Origin: Planctomycetota bacterium
GTDB taxonomy: Bacteria; Planctomycetota; Phycisphaerae; Phycisphaerales; SM1A02
Length of the DNA: 17,246 nt
Assembly (NCBI GenBank): GCA_022567855.1
Contig: JADFGE010000018.1
Coordinates: 1 to 17,246 of the forward strand
Reading direction: 5' to 3'
Shown in pieces: positions 1-7,628 of the stretch; position 1 is the stretch's first letter, and each line of letters begins with the position of its first letter. The translations under genes were made by a program, and so were the position numbers. Under the pieces are notes generated by a model, which had not been told where the DNA came from, ran no database searches, and saw only the letters and a program-made list of their open reading frames with translations.

Positions 1-62
1 AACCTGGGGCTACGATCTCGCTGCACCGCCTCGCAGCCAGCATTTATCGGTCAGCAGTGTTG

Positions 63-404
63 CTAGAGGAGGTTCTCGGCCACGAGCACGATTGCCGTGA
101 CAGCACAGAGGATTAACAAGGCGACATTCAGCTTGCGTCCGGTCTCGGCCGTGATGCTTTCCGACCTGTCAACCTGAGATGTTGGCCGGAGGCCTTCCGG
201 TGTTATCTCGCAGGCCCAGGCAAAAAGCACAATGACGGGGAAGCCGAGGATCAGCAGCAGCGCGAGAACCTGGATGGCGCGATCGCCGGCGCCGATGACC
301 GGCGACAACATGTCGAGTAGTTTGACCAGCAGCCAGGACAGAAGTGCATAGGCGACGCTGACTTTAAAGACATTGCGCCTTCTCAGTTCCCCAAAAACGT
401 GCAT
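63..404 (-). CDS. Small membrane protein: free-standing anchor module of TPR/cyclase-type proteins
   Basis: A 113-residue protein with three likely membrane helices (about residues 13-34, 43-65 and 92-108). The N-terminus has a basic RRRNVFKV stretch, followed by FAWACEITPEGL and VDRS. This pattern is familiar to me as the membrane-anchor N-terminus of large gammaproteobacterial proteins that carry TPR repeats or adenylate cyclase-like domains. Here it ends right after the third helix with TAG, and the same frame meets another stop a few codons later, so no effector domain follows. The ATG at 404 has a GGAG about 8 nt upstream. It lies 79 bp downstream of the cupin gene on the same strand, so co-transcription is possible but not shown. 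The function of the stand-alone form is unknown. It could be a truncated remnant of a larger gene or a real small membrane protein. Confidence 0.7.
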   Translation of the reverse strand: MHVFGELRRRNVFKVSVAYALLSWLLVKLLDMLSPVIGAGDRAIQVLALLLILGFPVIVLFAWACEITPEGLRPTSQVDRSESITAETGRKLNVALLILCAVTAIVLVAENLL

Positions 405-483
405 TAGCGGCTCCGCATCCTGACTCGCGGCGATTCTAACCCGAATAATTCACGAGTGATGGTGCCAGCAGTAAATCTCGCGG

Positions 484-978
484 CTATTCGGCTTCACCAT
501 CCCAATAATCAACGGCCGTATCTTTGCGCGCAAAAACGATAAAGGAGCCCGGATCGCCGGGATCCCGCGTCTTTCCATGCCAGACGCCATACTTGTCCGA
601 GTCCGGGTACAGGAATACATCAGTATGTTCCAGGGTACTGAGAGCAATGTAACTTAGTGATTTGTCAGATGAATTGATTATCTGGTGTGGTTGCTCCGGG
701 TCGGGCGGCGAACAAATGAAATCGCCGGCGCGGATCGGATACTCTTTATCGGCGTGCCGCAAGGTACCTTCGCCCTCAAGTACGTAGAAGAATTCCTCGT
801 TGACGTAGTGGGAATGATAGGGCCATGCTCTTTTGCCGGGTTTCAGGCGCACCACCGCGTAGCCGAGTTTCTTAGCACCAATTTTATCCGATATCATCGC
901 GCGTTCAGCGTTGAATTTCTCGCCCTTGCCAAACTCGGTGTATTCGAGTTCATCCAGGTTCATCACAAGTTTTGCCAT
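484..978 (-). CDS. Cupin-domain protein
   Basis: A 164-residue single-domain cupin. Motif 1 is visible as HSHYVNEEFFYVLEGEG (His55, His57 and Glu61 or Glu62 as metal ligands). Motif 2 contains AGDFICSPPDPEQPHQIIN, with His98 as the third histidine. The C-terminal part has YPDSDKYGVW, which I associate with the COG3837-type group of uncharacterised cupins. No signal peptide or membrane segment is seen, so it should be cytoplasmic. The start at 978 is preceded by GGGGAGG at good spacing. An ATG 15 bp further upstream would place this ribosome-binding site inside the gene, so it was not used. Substrate and reaction cannot be told from the sequence. It stands alone, with the small membrane protein downstream and the ParA-like gene divergent across 306 bp. 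Confidence 0.85.
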   Translation of the reverse strand: MAKLVMNLDELEYTEFGKGEKFNAERAMISDKIGAKKLGYAVVRLKPGKRAWPYHSHYVNEEFFYVLEGEGTLRHADKEYPIRAGDFICSPPDPEQPHQIINSSDKSLSYIALSTLEHTDVFLYPDSDKYGVWHGKTRDPGDPGSFIVFARKDTAVDYWDGEAE

Positions 979-1017
979 GTCATTCCTCCCCATTCGACTC
1001 CGACAATGTTACAGGAC

Positions 1018-1023
1018 ATCATA
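1018..1023 (-). promoter_or_regulatory. Possible -10 element for the cupin gene
   Basis: TATGAT on the minus strand matches the sigma-70 -10 consensus in five of six positions and lies about 40 bp upstream of the cupin start. No good -35 hexamer is present at 16-18 bp, so this is a weak call. Confidence 0.3.
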
Positions 1024-1062
1024 CATTCGACGGGACTAATTAATGAAACGCTTCAGAAGGGG

Positions 1063-1095
1063 CCATTCAACGCGCTCAACGACGAGCGCGAATGG
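1063..1095 (+). repeat. Strong inverted repeat (hairpin)
   Basis: CGCGCTC at 1071-1077 pairs perfectly with GAGCGCG at 1084-1090 around a 6-nt loop. CCATT at 1063-1067 pairs with AATGG at 1091-1095, leaving a 3-nt bulge on the left arm. About 30 nt downstream is a run of seven T, one C and five T. A further CGCG block near 1116-1121 could pair with either arm, so alternative folds are possible. It could be part of a terminator or attenuator, a small RNA, or a dispersed palindromic repeat. Confidence 0.55.
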
Positions 1096-1284
1096 ACGCA
1101 GAATCCGGACACCGGGCGCGCCGCATTTTTTTCTTTTTGACCTGTGAATCGTGAGGAGTATGATCGGGTCAGCTTGGGAGTGCTCGAACAAGGAAGAACT
1201 TCAAGAAGCACTGTCCATCATGGCGCTAGCGACAGGCCGTAGAATTTACTGGCCAGCATTTTTGGGGAAATCCGGGACCGCACC

Positions 1285-2034
1285 GTGTTCGTATCGGCGA
1301 AATCAAATCATCTGCAACGCATCGTTATCCTGAATCCGAAAGGTGGATGCGGCAAAACAACGATTGCTACGAACCTGGCGAGTTACTATGCGCAGCGCGG
1401 ACCACTTCCAGCTTTACTTGATTGCGATCCGCAGGGCGCAAGCATGCGCTGGCTCGAGAAGAGAAACAAGAACCTACCTCCAATTCACGGCATCGCGGCC
1501 TACAAGAGTTCAATGAATGCGACGCGCAGCTGGCAATGGCGGGTGCCGCGGGAAACCCGGCGATTGATCATCGATACGCCTGCAGCACTTGAAGGACCTG
1601 AAATCCACGATGCCATCTACGATGCCAACAATATTCTTATCCCTGTCATGCCATCGCCGATCGATATTGGCTTCGCAGCAAAGTTCATTGCCGAATTATT
1701 GCTGGTTGCACAGCTTGACCGTGGCGCGATACAGGTTGGCATCATTGCCAATCGCACGCGAAATAATACAAGAAGTTTGCAGCAACTAATGCGGTTTCTG
1801 AGGAGCCTGAAGATTCCCATCATTGCTACTCTCCGTGACAGCCAGAATTATGTGGTTGCTATCGATCATGGGATCGGTGTGTTCGAATTACCGCATCACC
1901 GGGCCAGGAATGACATGGACGAGTTGGAGAAAATCGTCAGCTGGCTTGACCGATGGCAGGCACCTCGCCGCGAGCCGATCAGCACAGCAACGACCCCGGA
2001 AGTTCCCAGCGAACCGTTACGGCGGCTGCACTGA
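1285..2034 (+). CDS. Orphan ParA/MinD-type ATPase
   Basis: A 249-residue P-loop ATPase of the ParA/MinD/SIMIBI class. The deviant Walker A is NPKGGCGKTT (residues 17-26) with the signature lysine 19 and the P-loop lysine 24. LLDCDPQ (residues 44-50) carries the Walker A' aspartate, and LIIDTPAA is the Walker B region. The C-terminal half contains IPVMPSPIDIG, IANRTRNNT and TLRDSQNYV, typical of a chromosomal ParA-like family common in gammaproteobacteria and different from plasmid partition ParA. No ParB or parS-like neighbour is present, so a role in plasmid or chromosome partition is unsupported; localisation of some other cargo is possible. The start is GTG. No ATG lies upstream in frame before a TAG at 1240-1242, and the ribosome-binding site is weak. 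The last 56 bp overlap the end of argH on the opposite strand. Confidence 0.85.
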   Translation: MFVSAKSNHLQRIVILNPKGGCGKTTIATNLASYYAQRGPLPALLDCDPQGASMRWLEKRNKNLPPIHGIAAYKSSMNATRSWQWRVPRETRRLIIDTPAALEGPEIHDAIYDANNILIPVMPSPIDIGFAAKFIAELLLVAQLDRGAIQVGIIANRTRNNTRSLQQLMRFLRSLKIPIIATLRDSQNYVVAIDHGIGVFELPHHRARNDMDELEKIVSWLDRWQAPRREPISTATTPEVPSEPLRRLH

Positions 2035-3421
2035 GTCGATCGCGGTTTCGTGCGAGTCGGCGATGGGCAACCTTCATGGCTTGGGAAACCTGAGCGGGCG
2101 CCGTGCCGCCCAGCGTGTTGCGTTTATTGAGCGACGCATCAACCGTCAACTGTACGTGAGCGTCCTTCTCGATTTTCGGGGCGATCCGTGTCAGAACCGA
2201 CATGGGCAGTTCCTCGAGGCTCTCATCTCGCTCGATCGCAATCCGAACAAGCTGGCCGACTTGATCGTGCGCCTCACGGAACGGCACATCTTTTGCGACG
2301 AGGTAATCCGCGAGATCGGTGGCGTTCGTGTATCCCTGTGCGGCCGCCTTCTTGGAGACGTCTTCGCAAATCCGGAGGCGGTCAAGCACTAAGGTCACAA
2401 TCTTCAGACACATCGACAACGTGTCCATCGCGTCGAACAGCGGCGCTTTGTCCTCTTGCAGGTCCTTGTTGTAGGAAAGCGGAAGTCCCTTGAGCGTAAC
2501 ACACAGTGCCGTGAGCGACCCGAACAGGCGCCCGGTCTTGCCCCGAACCAGTTCCAATGCGTCCGGGTTCTTCTTTTGCGGCATCATGGACGATCCGGTC
2601 GTCGTCGAATCATCGAGTTCGACGAATCCCACTTCAGAGCCGGCATAGAAGATCAGATCTTCAGCGAGTCGGCTCAGATGAATGCCGCACAGTGCTGAGG
2701 TAGAAAGCGTCTCAACCACAAAATCGCGATCCGATACTGCATCGAGGCTGTTGGAAGTGGGGCGGTCGAAGCGCAGCGCGCGCGCCAACGCTTCACGGTC
2801 GATCGGGTAGGCCGTGCCCGCCAGCGCGCCTGATCCGAGCGGGCAGCACGCCGTGCGCCGGTCGGCGTCGGCGAACCGATCTCGATCGCGCTGCAACATC
2901 TCGAAGTATGCCAAACACCAGTGGGAAAACAAGATCGGTTGAGCATGTTGCAGATGGGTATACCCCGGTAGGACTGCGCATTCATGACGCGCCGCAAGTC
3001 CAAGCAGCGCGTCTTGAACGTCGTGAATCTCTCGCTGTCGGTCGGATAACGCACGACGTGTCCACAGGCGAAGGTCGGTTGCGACCTGATCGTTGCGACT
3101 GCGACCAGTGTGTAGTTTTTTGCCGACGTCGCCGAGGCGCTCAATCAACTGGGCTTCCACCCAGGTGTGGACGTCCTCGAGGCTGGAGTCTCCAGCCGAC
3201 TGCGGAGTTTCGGCCGCGAGCGTGGCGATCTCCGTCAGGGCGGATTCGATCTGTCTGCGCTCAGCGGCGCTGAGGACATCAGCCTTTTCCAATGCCTGCG
3301 CCCAAGCGATCGACCCTTCAATGTCCTCCTGCACCAGCCGCCAATCGTACGGCAGGGAGTCATTGAACTTCCGGAACAGCGGATCACTGTCCTTCTCAAA
3401 GCGACTGCCCCACAGCGCCAT
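1979..3421 (-). CDS. argH: Argininosuccinate lyase
   Basis: A 480-residue enzyme that splits argininosuccinate into arginine and fumarate, the last step of arginine synthesis, in the cytoplasm. The start MALWGSRF is typical. KKLHTGRSRNDQ (about residues 101-112), GYTHLQHAQP with His156, and the fumarase/lyase superfamily signature GSSMMPQKKNPD (276-287) are all present. ATG 3421 is preferred over GTG 3424: AAGGTGG lies 7 nt before the ATG, and the argG stop TGA shares one base with it (TGATG). It is the last gene of the arginine operon. About 20 residues at the C-terminus, ending WELPGSLLC, go beyond the usual end of the family. They are encoded across the 3' end of the convergent ParA-like gene, as if argH lost its own stop at a rearrangement junction. 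Confidence 0.97.
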   Translation of the reverse strand: MALWGSRFEKDSDPLFRKFNDSLPYDWRLVQEDIEGSIAWAQALEKADVLSAAERRQIESALTEIATLAAETPQSAGDSSLEDVHTWVEAQLIERLGDVGKKLHTGRSRNDQVATDLRLWTRRALSDRQREIHDVQDALLGLAARHECAVLPGYTHLQHAQPILFSHWCLAYFEMLQRDRDRFADADRRTACCPLGSGALAGTAYPIDREALARALRFDRPTSNSLDAVSDRDFVVETLSTSALCGIHLSRLAEDLIFYAGSEVGFVELDDSTTTGSSMMPQKKNPDALELVRGKTGRLFGSLTALCVTLKGLPLSYNKDLQEDKAPLFDAMDTLSMCLKIVTLVLDRLRICEDVSKKAAAQGYTNATDLADYLVAKDVPFREAHDQVGQLVRIAIERDESLEELPMSVLTRIAPKIEKDAHVQLTVDASLNKRNTLGGTAPAQVSQAMKVAHRRLARNRDRLSAAAVTVRWELPGSLLC

Positions 3422-4626
3422 CACAATGCCACCTTACGTTTGAGGTTCGCAATCCGACTCGGCAACGAAAAGAGACGAATGAATCCCTCAGCGTGGGATT
3501 GGTCGTATACTTCATCATCACCGAACGTGGCGAAGTCCGCGGAGTACAGACTGTGCTCCGACCGTCGCCGAACGCACGTTGCCGAACCTTTATAGAGTTG
3601 AACCACAACCTCGCCCGTGAGTCGTTGGGCGATCTGCTCAGCGCAAACAGAAAGGGCCTCGCGCACCGGTGTGAACCAGCAACCGTCATACACCAAGTCT
3701 GCGAACTTGAGCCCGAGTTGTTGCCGGTAGCGCCGCGTCTCGCGGTCGAGCACAAGCTCCGCAAGACTCTGCAGCGCTTCCATGATCACGGTGCCGGCGG
3801 GCGTCTCGTAACAACCACGCGACTTCATCCCGACGAGCCTGTTCTCGACGATATCCACCCGCCCCACGCCGTGGCGACCGGCGATCTCGTTCAATTCGGC
3901 GATCAACTGCTCGGGCGGAAGGGTTTGCCCGTCGATGGTGCGTGGCCGACCCTGCTCAAAGCCGAGATGAACTTCCTGCGGCGTATCAGGCGCTTGTCCA
4001 GGGGAAGTGGTGATCATCCACACGTCATCAGGCGGCGCTAGCCAAGGGTCTTCGAGATCGCCACCCTCGTGTGAGATGTGCCAGAGGTTGGCATCGCGGC
4101 TGTAGATCTTCTCAACGCTGGTAGAGCAGGGGATATCGCGCTCGTCGAGGTAGGCGATGAGATCTTCACGAGATCGCATATCCCATTCGCGCCACGGCGC
4201 GATCACTTCCATTTCCGGCGCGAGCGCGGCGAAGGCGCTCTCGAACCGCACCTGGTCGTTGCCCTTGCCCGTACAGCCGTGCGCCAGGGCGGTCGCGCCT
4301 ACCTTTTGGGCGATTTCGACTTGGGCCTTGGCCAGAAGCGGTCGAGCTATCGCCGTTCCAAGCAAGTATCGGCCTTCATAGACCGCGCCGGTGATCAGGG
4401 TTGGGTAAACGTAATCTTCGACAAACGTCCGCTTGAGATCCAAGACGTAACACGCGCTCGCGCCTGATCGGCGAGCCTTATCCTCGATTCCCACCAGCTC
4501 TTGTTCTCCCTGCCCCACATCACCGACGACCGCAACCACATCGCAGCTGTGGTTCTCGATCAGCCAGGGAATAATAGCCGATGTATCCAGTCCGCCTGAA
4601 TAGGCAAGTACAACTTTCTTGGACAT
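3421..4626 (-). CDS. argG: Argininosuccinate synthase
   Basis: A 401-residue ligase that joins citrulline and aspartate, using ATP, to give argininosuccinate. The N-terminal PP-loop AYSGGLDTS (residues 8-16) binds ATP. HGCTGKGNDQVRFE, EGGDLEDPW and SRGCYETPAGTVIME are conserved family motifs, and the length is normal. ATG 4626 was chosen because MSKKVVLAYSGG begins just before the first strand and AAAAGGAT lies about 11 nt upstream. It follows argF after a 16-bp gap, and its TGA stop overlaps the argH start by one base, so ArgG and ArgH are probably made in step. Confidence 0.97.
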   Translation of the reverse strand: MSKKVVLAYSGGLDTSAIIPWLIENHSCDVVAVVGDVGQGEQELVGIEDKARRSGASACYVLDLKRTFVEDYVYPTLITGAVYEGRYLLGTAIARPLLAKAQVEIAQKVGATALAHGCTGKGNDQVRFESAFAALAPEMEVIAPWREWDMRSREDLIAYLDERDIPCSTSVEKIYSRDANLWHISHEGGDLEDPWLAPPDDVWMITTSPGQAPDTPQEVHLGFEQGRPRTIDGQTLPPEQLIAELNEIAGRHGVGRVDIVENRLVGMKSRGCYETPAGTVIMEALQSLAELVLDRETRRYRQQLGLKFADLVYDGCWFTPVREALSVCAEQIAQRLTGEVVVQLYKGSATCVRRRSEHSLYSADFATFGDDEVYDQSHAEGFIRLFSLPSRIANLKRKVAL

Positions 4627-4642
4627 AGCGGTCTTGATCCTT

Positions 4643-5650
4643 TTATCCAGCGACGATCTCGCCGGCATGTTCCGGCGATCGGTCGTCGCAACGTTGGGGC
4701 GCGCAATCGCCGGCCAGCATATGCAGCAAAACCGCATTCTGCGCGTGCATTCTGTTTTCCGCTTGATCGAACACGACTGATTGGGGTGAGTCGATTACTT
4801 CGGCGACAACCTCGTGGCCGCGGTGGGCCGGCAAACAGTGCATGAAGATCGCGTTCTTAGCGGCCATGGCCATCACGGATTCGGTCACTTGATACGCCGC
4901 GAACGTTGCTTGCCGCTGAGCCGCTTCGGTCTCGTCGCCCATCGAGACCCACGTGTCCGTGTAGATTGCATGGTGATCCGCCGCTGCTGACGCATCTGAG
5001 GTCAACGTAATCACACAATCCGTGTCGTTCGCGATTTCGTTGGCGAGCGCGACGATCTCGGACTTGGGGGTGAATCCCTGCGGCGTAATGACGGTGATGT
5101 CAAAGCCGAGCTTCGCCGCGATCAGCATAAGAGAGTGGCAGACGTTGTTGCCATCACCGAGATAGGCCAGCTTGATGCGTTCAAGATCGGGAAAATGCTC
5201 CCGAAGCGTCAAGGCATCGGCCAGCGCCTGACAGGGATGATACAGATCACTGAGCGCATTGATGACGGGAATCGATGCCGCCTCGGCAAGCTGCACGAGC
5301 GTGTCATGTTCGAACGTTCGCGCGACGATGATCTCCACCCAGCGCTCCAGGTTACGGGCGTAATCGCCGATCGACTCGCGCTCGCCCAAGCGATTGTCTT
5401 GATGATCCAGGTAGATGGCCGAGCCGCCGAGCTTCGTGAATCCCACCTCGAAACTCACGCGCGTGCGCAGAGAAGGCTTTTCAAACAGCATCACCATCGT
5501 CTTATCGCGCAGCGCGGTCCGGAACGGCCCGTAATCGCGCTTCAGCTCGGCCGCGGTGTCGAGCATCTGCGAGATCTCATCACGACTGAGCTGTGACAGC
5601 GACAGGAGGTCCTTTGCCAACGGTTCGATGGGGGGAGTGTTCGTTGTCAT
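4643..5650 (-). CDS. argF: Ornithine carbamoyltransferase
   Basis: A 335-residue enzyme that makes citrulline from ornithine and carbamoyl phosphate. The carbamoyl-phosphate site FEKPSLRTR (56-64) and HPCQALAD (138-145) are intact. The ornithine-binding SMG loop (236-238, in TDTWVSMGDE) and HCLPAHRG (271-278) follow. The SMG loop argues for true ornithine specificity and against the N-acetyl- or N-succinylornithine variants, so a separate deacetylation step must be encoded elsewhere. The start at 5650 has AAGGGGA about 8 nt upstream. It lies 15 bp after argB and 16 bp before argG. The C-terminus carries about 20 residues of poorly conserved extension. Confidence 0.96.
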   Translation of the reverse strand: MTTNTPPIEPLAKDLLSLSQLSRDEISQMLDTAAELKRDYGPFRTALRDKTMVMLFEKPSLRTRVSFEVGFTKLGGSAIYLDHQDNRLGERESIGDYARNLERWVEIIVARTFEHDTLVQLAEAASIPVINALSDLYHPCQALADALTLREHFPDLERIKLAYLGDGNNVCHSLMLIAAKLGFDITVITPQGFTPKSEIVALANEIANDTDCVITLTSDASAAADHHAIYTDTWVSMGDETEAAQRQATFAAYQVTESVMAMAAKNAIFMHCLPAHRGHEVVAEVIDSPQSVVFDQAENRMHAQNAVLLHMLAGDCAPQRCDDRSPEHAGEIVAG

Positions 5651-5665
5651 TTGGAAATCCCCTTC

Positions 5666-6562
5666 TTAGGTGTTCGGAACGGCCGTGGTATGAGGCATCT
5701 TGACGGACTCCGGCGCCGTCGCGGGGGCTGGGCTATTGACGGGTAATATGCGGGTGCCAACGAGAGCGCCTCGGGCCAGGTTTCTCAGCGCATCGGGGTC
5801 ATGCCACGACGAAATCGTGACCGGAATCGCGGCTGTGGTCGAGGCCAAGGCCGCGCTGCGTACTTTGGCGATCATGCCGTCTCGAATATCGCCGGACTGA
5901 ATCTTCGCTTCGATATCACGGGGGCAAAGCGTGGCGATCGGTGTTCCGTGTTGATCGAGCACGCCGGGCGTGTCGGTGAGAAACACCAGACTGGACGCGT
6001 TCAGCAAACGGCTGAGGCCCGCCGCCGCTGCATCGGCGTTGACATTGAGCGGTTCACCTTCTTCGTCGAATCCGATCGAGGCGAGCACCGGCAGGAATCC
6101 CCCGTTCAGGAGCGTCGTAATCAATCGTGGATTACCGCCGGTGATCTGTCCAACTCGTCCGGCGTCGATCGGGAGGCCGGTCACTCGGCTGATCTTGGCG
6201 ACGAGGCCGTCTCCAAGACATAATCCAACGGCCTCAGCGCCATGGCGCTGGAGGCGACCGACGAGCCGTTTGTTCACGCGACCGGCGAGGACGCCGACAA
6301 TCTCCTCGATCTGGTCGGCGGGTGTGATCCGGATGCCATCGTGGCGCACAGAAACCAGCCCAAGGCGCTTCAGATGCTGGTCCACCGCCGCACCGCCACC
6401 ATGCACGAGGACGACGCCATGCGGGACTGTTCGATGCAGATGCACGATCGCCCCGTACAGATCGTCCAGCTCTTCACGCGCCTCAACCGCAGCCCCGCCG
6501 AGCTTGATGACCAGCGGCCCGCGCTTCGGCGTACTTGAACTTGTCTTCATCGAATCAGACAT
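5666..6562 (-). CDS. argB: Acetylglutamate kinase
   Basis: A 298-residue amino acid kinase that phosphorylates N-acetylglutamate, the second step of arginine synthesis. PLVIKLGGAAVE (residues 16-27), VLVHGGGAAVDQHL, RITPADQIEEIVGVLAG, LNVNADAAAA and the C-terminal DGMIAKVRSA are conserved. The ITPADQI and LCLGDG stretches resemble the E. coli type. The N-terminal part before the first strand is short, lacking the extra helix of arginine-inhibited kinases, so it may be insensitive to feedback (inference). ATG 6562 has AGGA 6 nt upstream and overlaps argC by 16 bp. ATG 6550 would give a 4-bp ATGA overlap with argC but lacks a ribosome-binding site. The last 20 residues are a Pro/Ala-rich tail. 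Confidence 0.95.
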   Translation of the reverse strand: MSDSMKTSSSTPKRGPLVIKLGGAAVEAREELDDLYGAIVHLHRTVPHGVVLVHGGGAAVDQHLKRLGLVSVRHDGIRITPADQIEEIVGVLAGRVNKRLVGRLQRHGAEAVGLCLGDGLVAKISRVTGLPIDAGRVGQITGGNPRLITTLLNGGFLPVLASIGFDEEGEPLNVNADAAAAGLSRLLNASSLVFLTDTPGVLDQHGTPIATLCPRDIEAKIQSGDIRDGMIAKVRSAALASTTAAIPVTISSWHDPDALRNLARGALVGTRILPVNSPAPATAPESVKMPHTTAVPNT

Positions 6563-7587
6563 GGCTCGTCCTGTCCAAGCCCGATCGTTTCGGGAATACC
6601 GAACCGTGTATTCATGCACTGTACAGCCTGGCCGGCCGCTCCTTTGATGAGATTGTCCAGCGCGCTCACGACGATCAAATGTGCATCGGCGTCGTCAACC
6701 TCCAATGCGATGTCGCAGTAGTTTGTATAGCGTACCGCTGAGATGGCCGGCCATGTGCGCTCGTCCAGAATACGAACGAACGGTTCATGGCCGTACTTTT
6801 CGTCGAGAAGCGCCCGCACACGGTCCTCCGTCCAGCCTTGCGCAAGTTGCATGTGCATCGTGGAAAGGATGCCACGGTCAAAAGCGCCCAAGTGCGGCGT
6901 AAAGATGACGTGTGTACCGCAGTGCTGATCGATCTCGGGCCCGTGCCGATGCGTGAACACACTGTATGGCTCCAGGCTTACTTCGCAGAAGTGTGACCGC
7001 GCCGACGGCGATTTACCGGCGCCGCTGACGCCGCTGATGGAATCGGCAATGACCGGAGCTTGCGTATCGATCGCGCCGGCTGATATCAGCGGAGCCACCG
7101 CTGGAATGATCGATGTCGGATAACAGCCGGCAACGGCGATGAGCCCCGCGCCGACCAGTTCGTCGCGATTCAATTCCGGCAGCCCGTATACCGCATCGCG
7201 CAGTAACGCCGGGTATTCATGCTCGAATCCATAATGCTGCGGGTAGAGACTCTGGTCCGCCAAGCGAAACGCGCCGGAGAGATCAAGAACGGTCAGCCCG
7301 TCTTCCAGCAGCGTCGGCGCCGCGTTGTGGCTCACTTCATGTGGCGTGGCCAGGAACACCGCATCCGGAGCGAGGGTTGCGATCTCGTTCAGATCCATGG
7401 CGTGTACGGTGAGATCGGTGCGTCCCCTGAATCGGGGATACAGCCGGTCAAAGCGCGCTTGTGAATTATCACCGCGCCGGCTGGAGCCGAACAGACCGAC
7501 CACTTCCGTGTTCGGATGGCCGAGCAACAGTCCGGTGAGTTCCGCCCCGCTGTACCCGCCGGCGCCGATGACGACGACTCGTATCAT
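6547..7587 (-). CDS. argC: N-acetyl-gamma-glutamyl-phosphate reductase
   Basis: A 346-residue NADPH-dependent reductase that converts acetylglutamyl phosphate to the semialdehyde, the third step of arginine synthesis. GAGGYSGAEL (8-17) is the nucleotide-binding turn. The catalytic cysteine lies in AGCYPTS (Cys155) and the base in FTHRHGPEI (His215). ISGVSGAGKSP and NLIKGAAGQAVQCMN complete the family pattern. The layout follows the long E. coli-type ArgC. The start MIRVVVIGAGGYSG is unambiguous by homology, although only a weak GGAA lies upstream. It is 41 bp downstream of argR, and I see no separate promoter or ARG box in that gap, so it is expected to be read from the argR promoter. Confidence 0.96.
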   Translation of the reverse strand: MIRVVVIGAGGYSGAELTGLLLGHPNTEVVGLFGSSRRGDNSQARFDRLYPRFRGRTDLTVHAMDLNEIATLAPDAVFLATPHEVSHNAAPTLLEDGLTVLDLSGAFRLADQSLYPQHYGFEHEYPALLRDAVYGLPELNRDELVGAGLIAVAGCYPTSIIPAVAPLISAGAIDTQAPVIADSISGVSGAGKSPSARSHFCEVSLEPYSVFTHRHGPEIDQHCGTHVIFTPHLGAFDRGILSTMHMQLAQGWTEDRVRALLDEKYGHEPFVRILDERTWPAISAVRYTNYCDIALEVDDADAHLIVVSALDNLIKGAAGQAVQCMNTRFGIPETIGLGQDEPCLIR

Positions 7588-7628
7588 GTTGCGTGTGGTT
7601 CCAGTTGAGAAGGAGGGATGAAGCCGGC

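Larger units (their letters stand above)
979..1284. other. 306-bp intergenic region between the cupin and ParA-like genes
   Basis: This divergent spacer has no convincing gene. It contains a weak -10 for the cupin, a strong inverted repeat at 1063-1095 and a T-rich tract at 1126-1138 on the plus strand. A TAGAAT hexamer at 1240-1245 could be the -10 of the ParA-like gene but lacks a recognisable -35. A 60-codon open frame starting at GTG 1151 runs through it into the ParA-like gene, but it has no ribosome-binding site at useful spacing and resembles nothing I know. Confidence 0.6.

Noticed and set aside
423..457. Inverted ACTCG/CGAGT repeat between the cupin and the small membrane gene
   Set aside because: The five-base arms are far apart, the interior pairs poorly and no T-tract follows, so neither a terminator nor an operator is supported.
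685..1140. A 151-codon plus-strand frame opposite the cupin gene
   Set aside because: Its first two thirds are the antisense of conserved cupin motifs and the rest runs over the hairpin and T-tract; it has no family resemblance.
1151..1333. A 60-codon frame before and into the ParA-like gene
   Set aside because: It starts with GTG, lacks a ribosome-binding site at useful spacing and overlaps the conserved start of the ParA-like protein in another frame.
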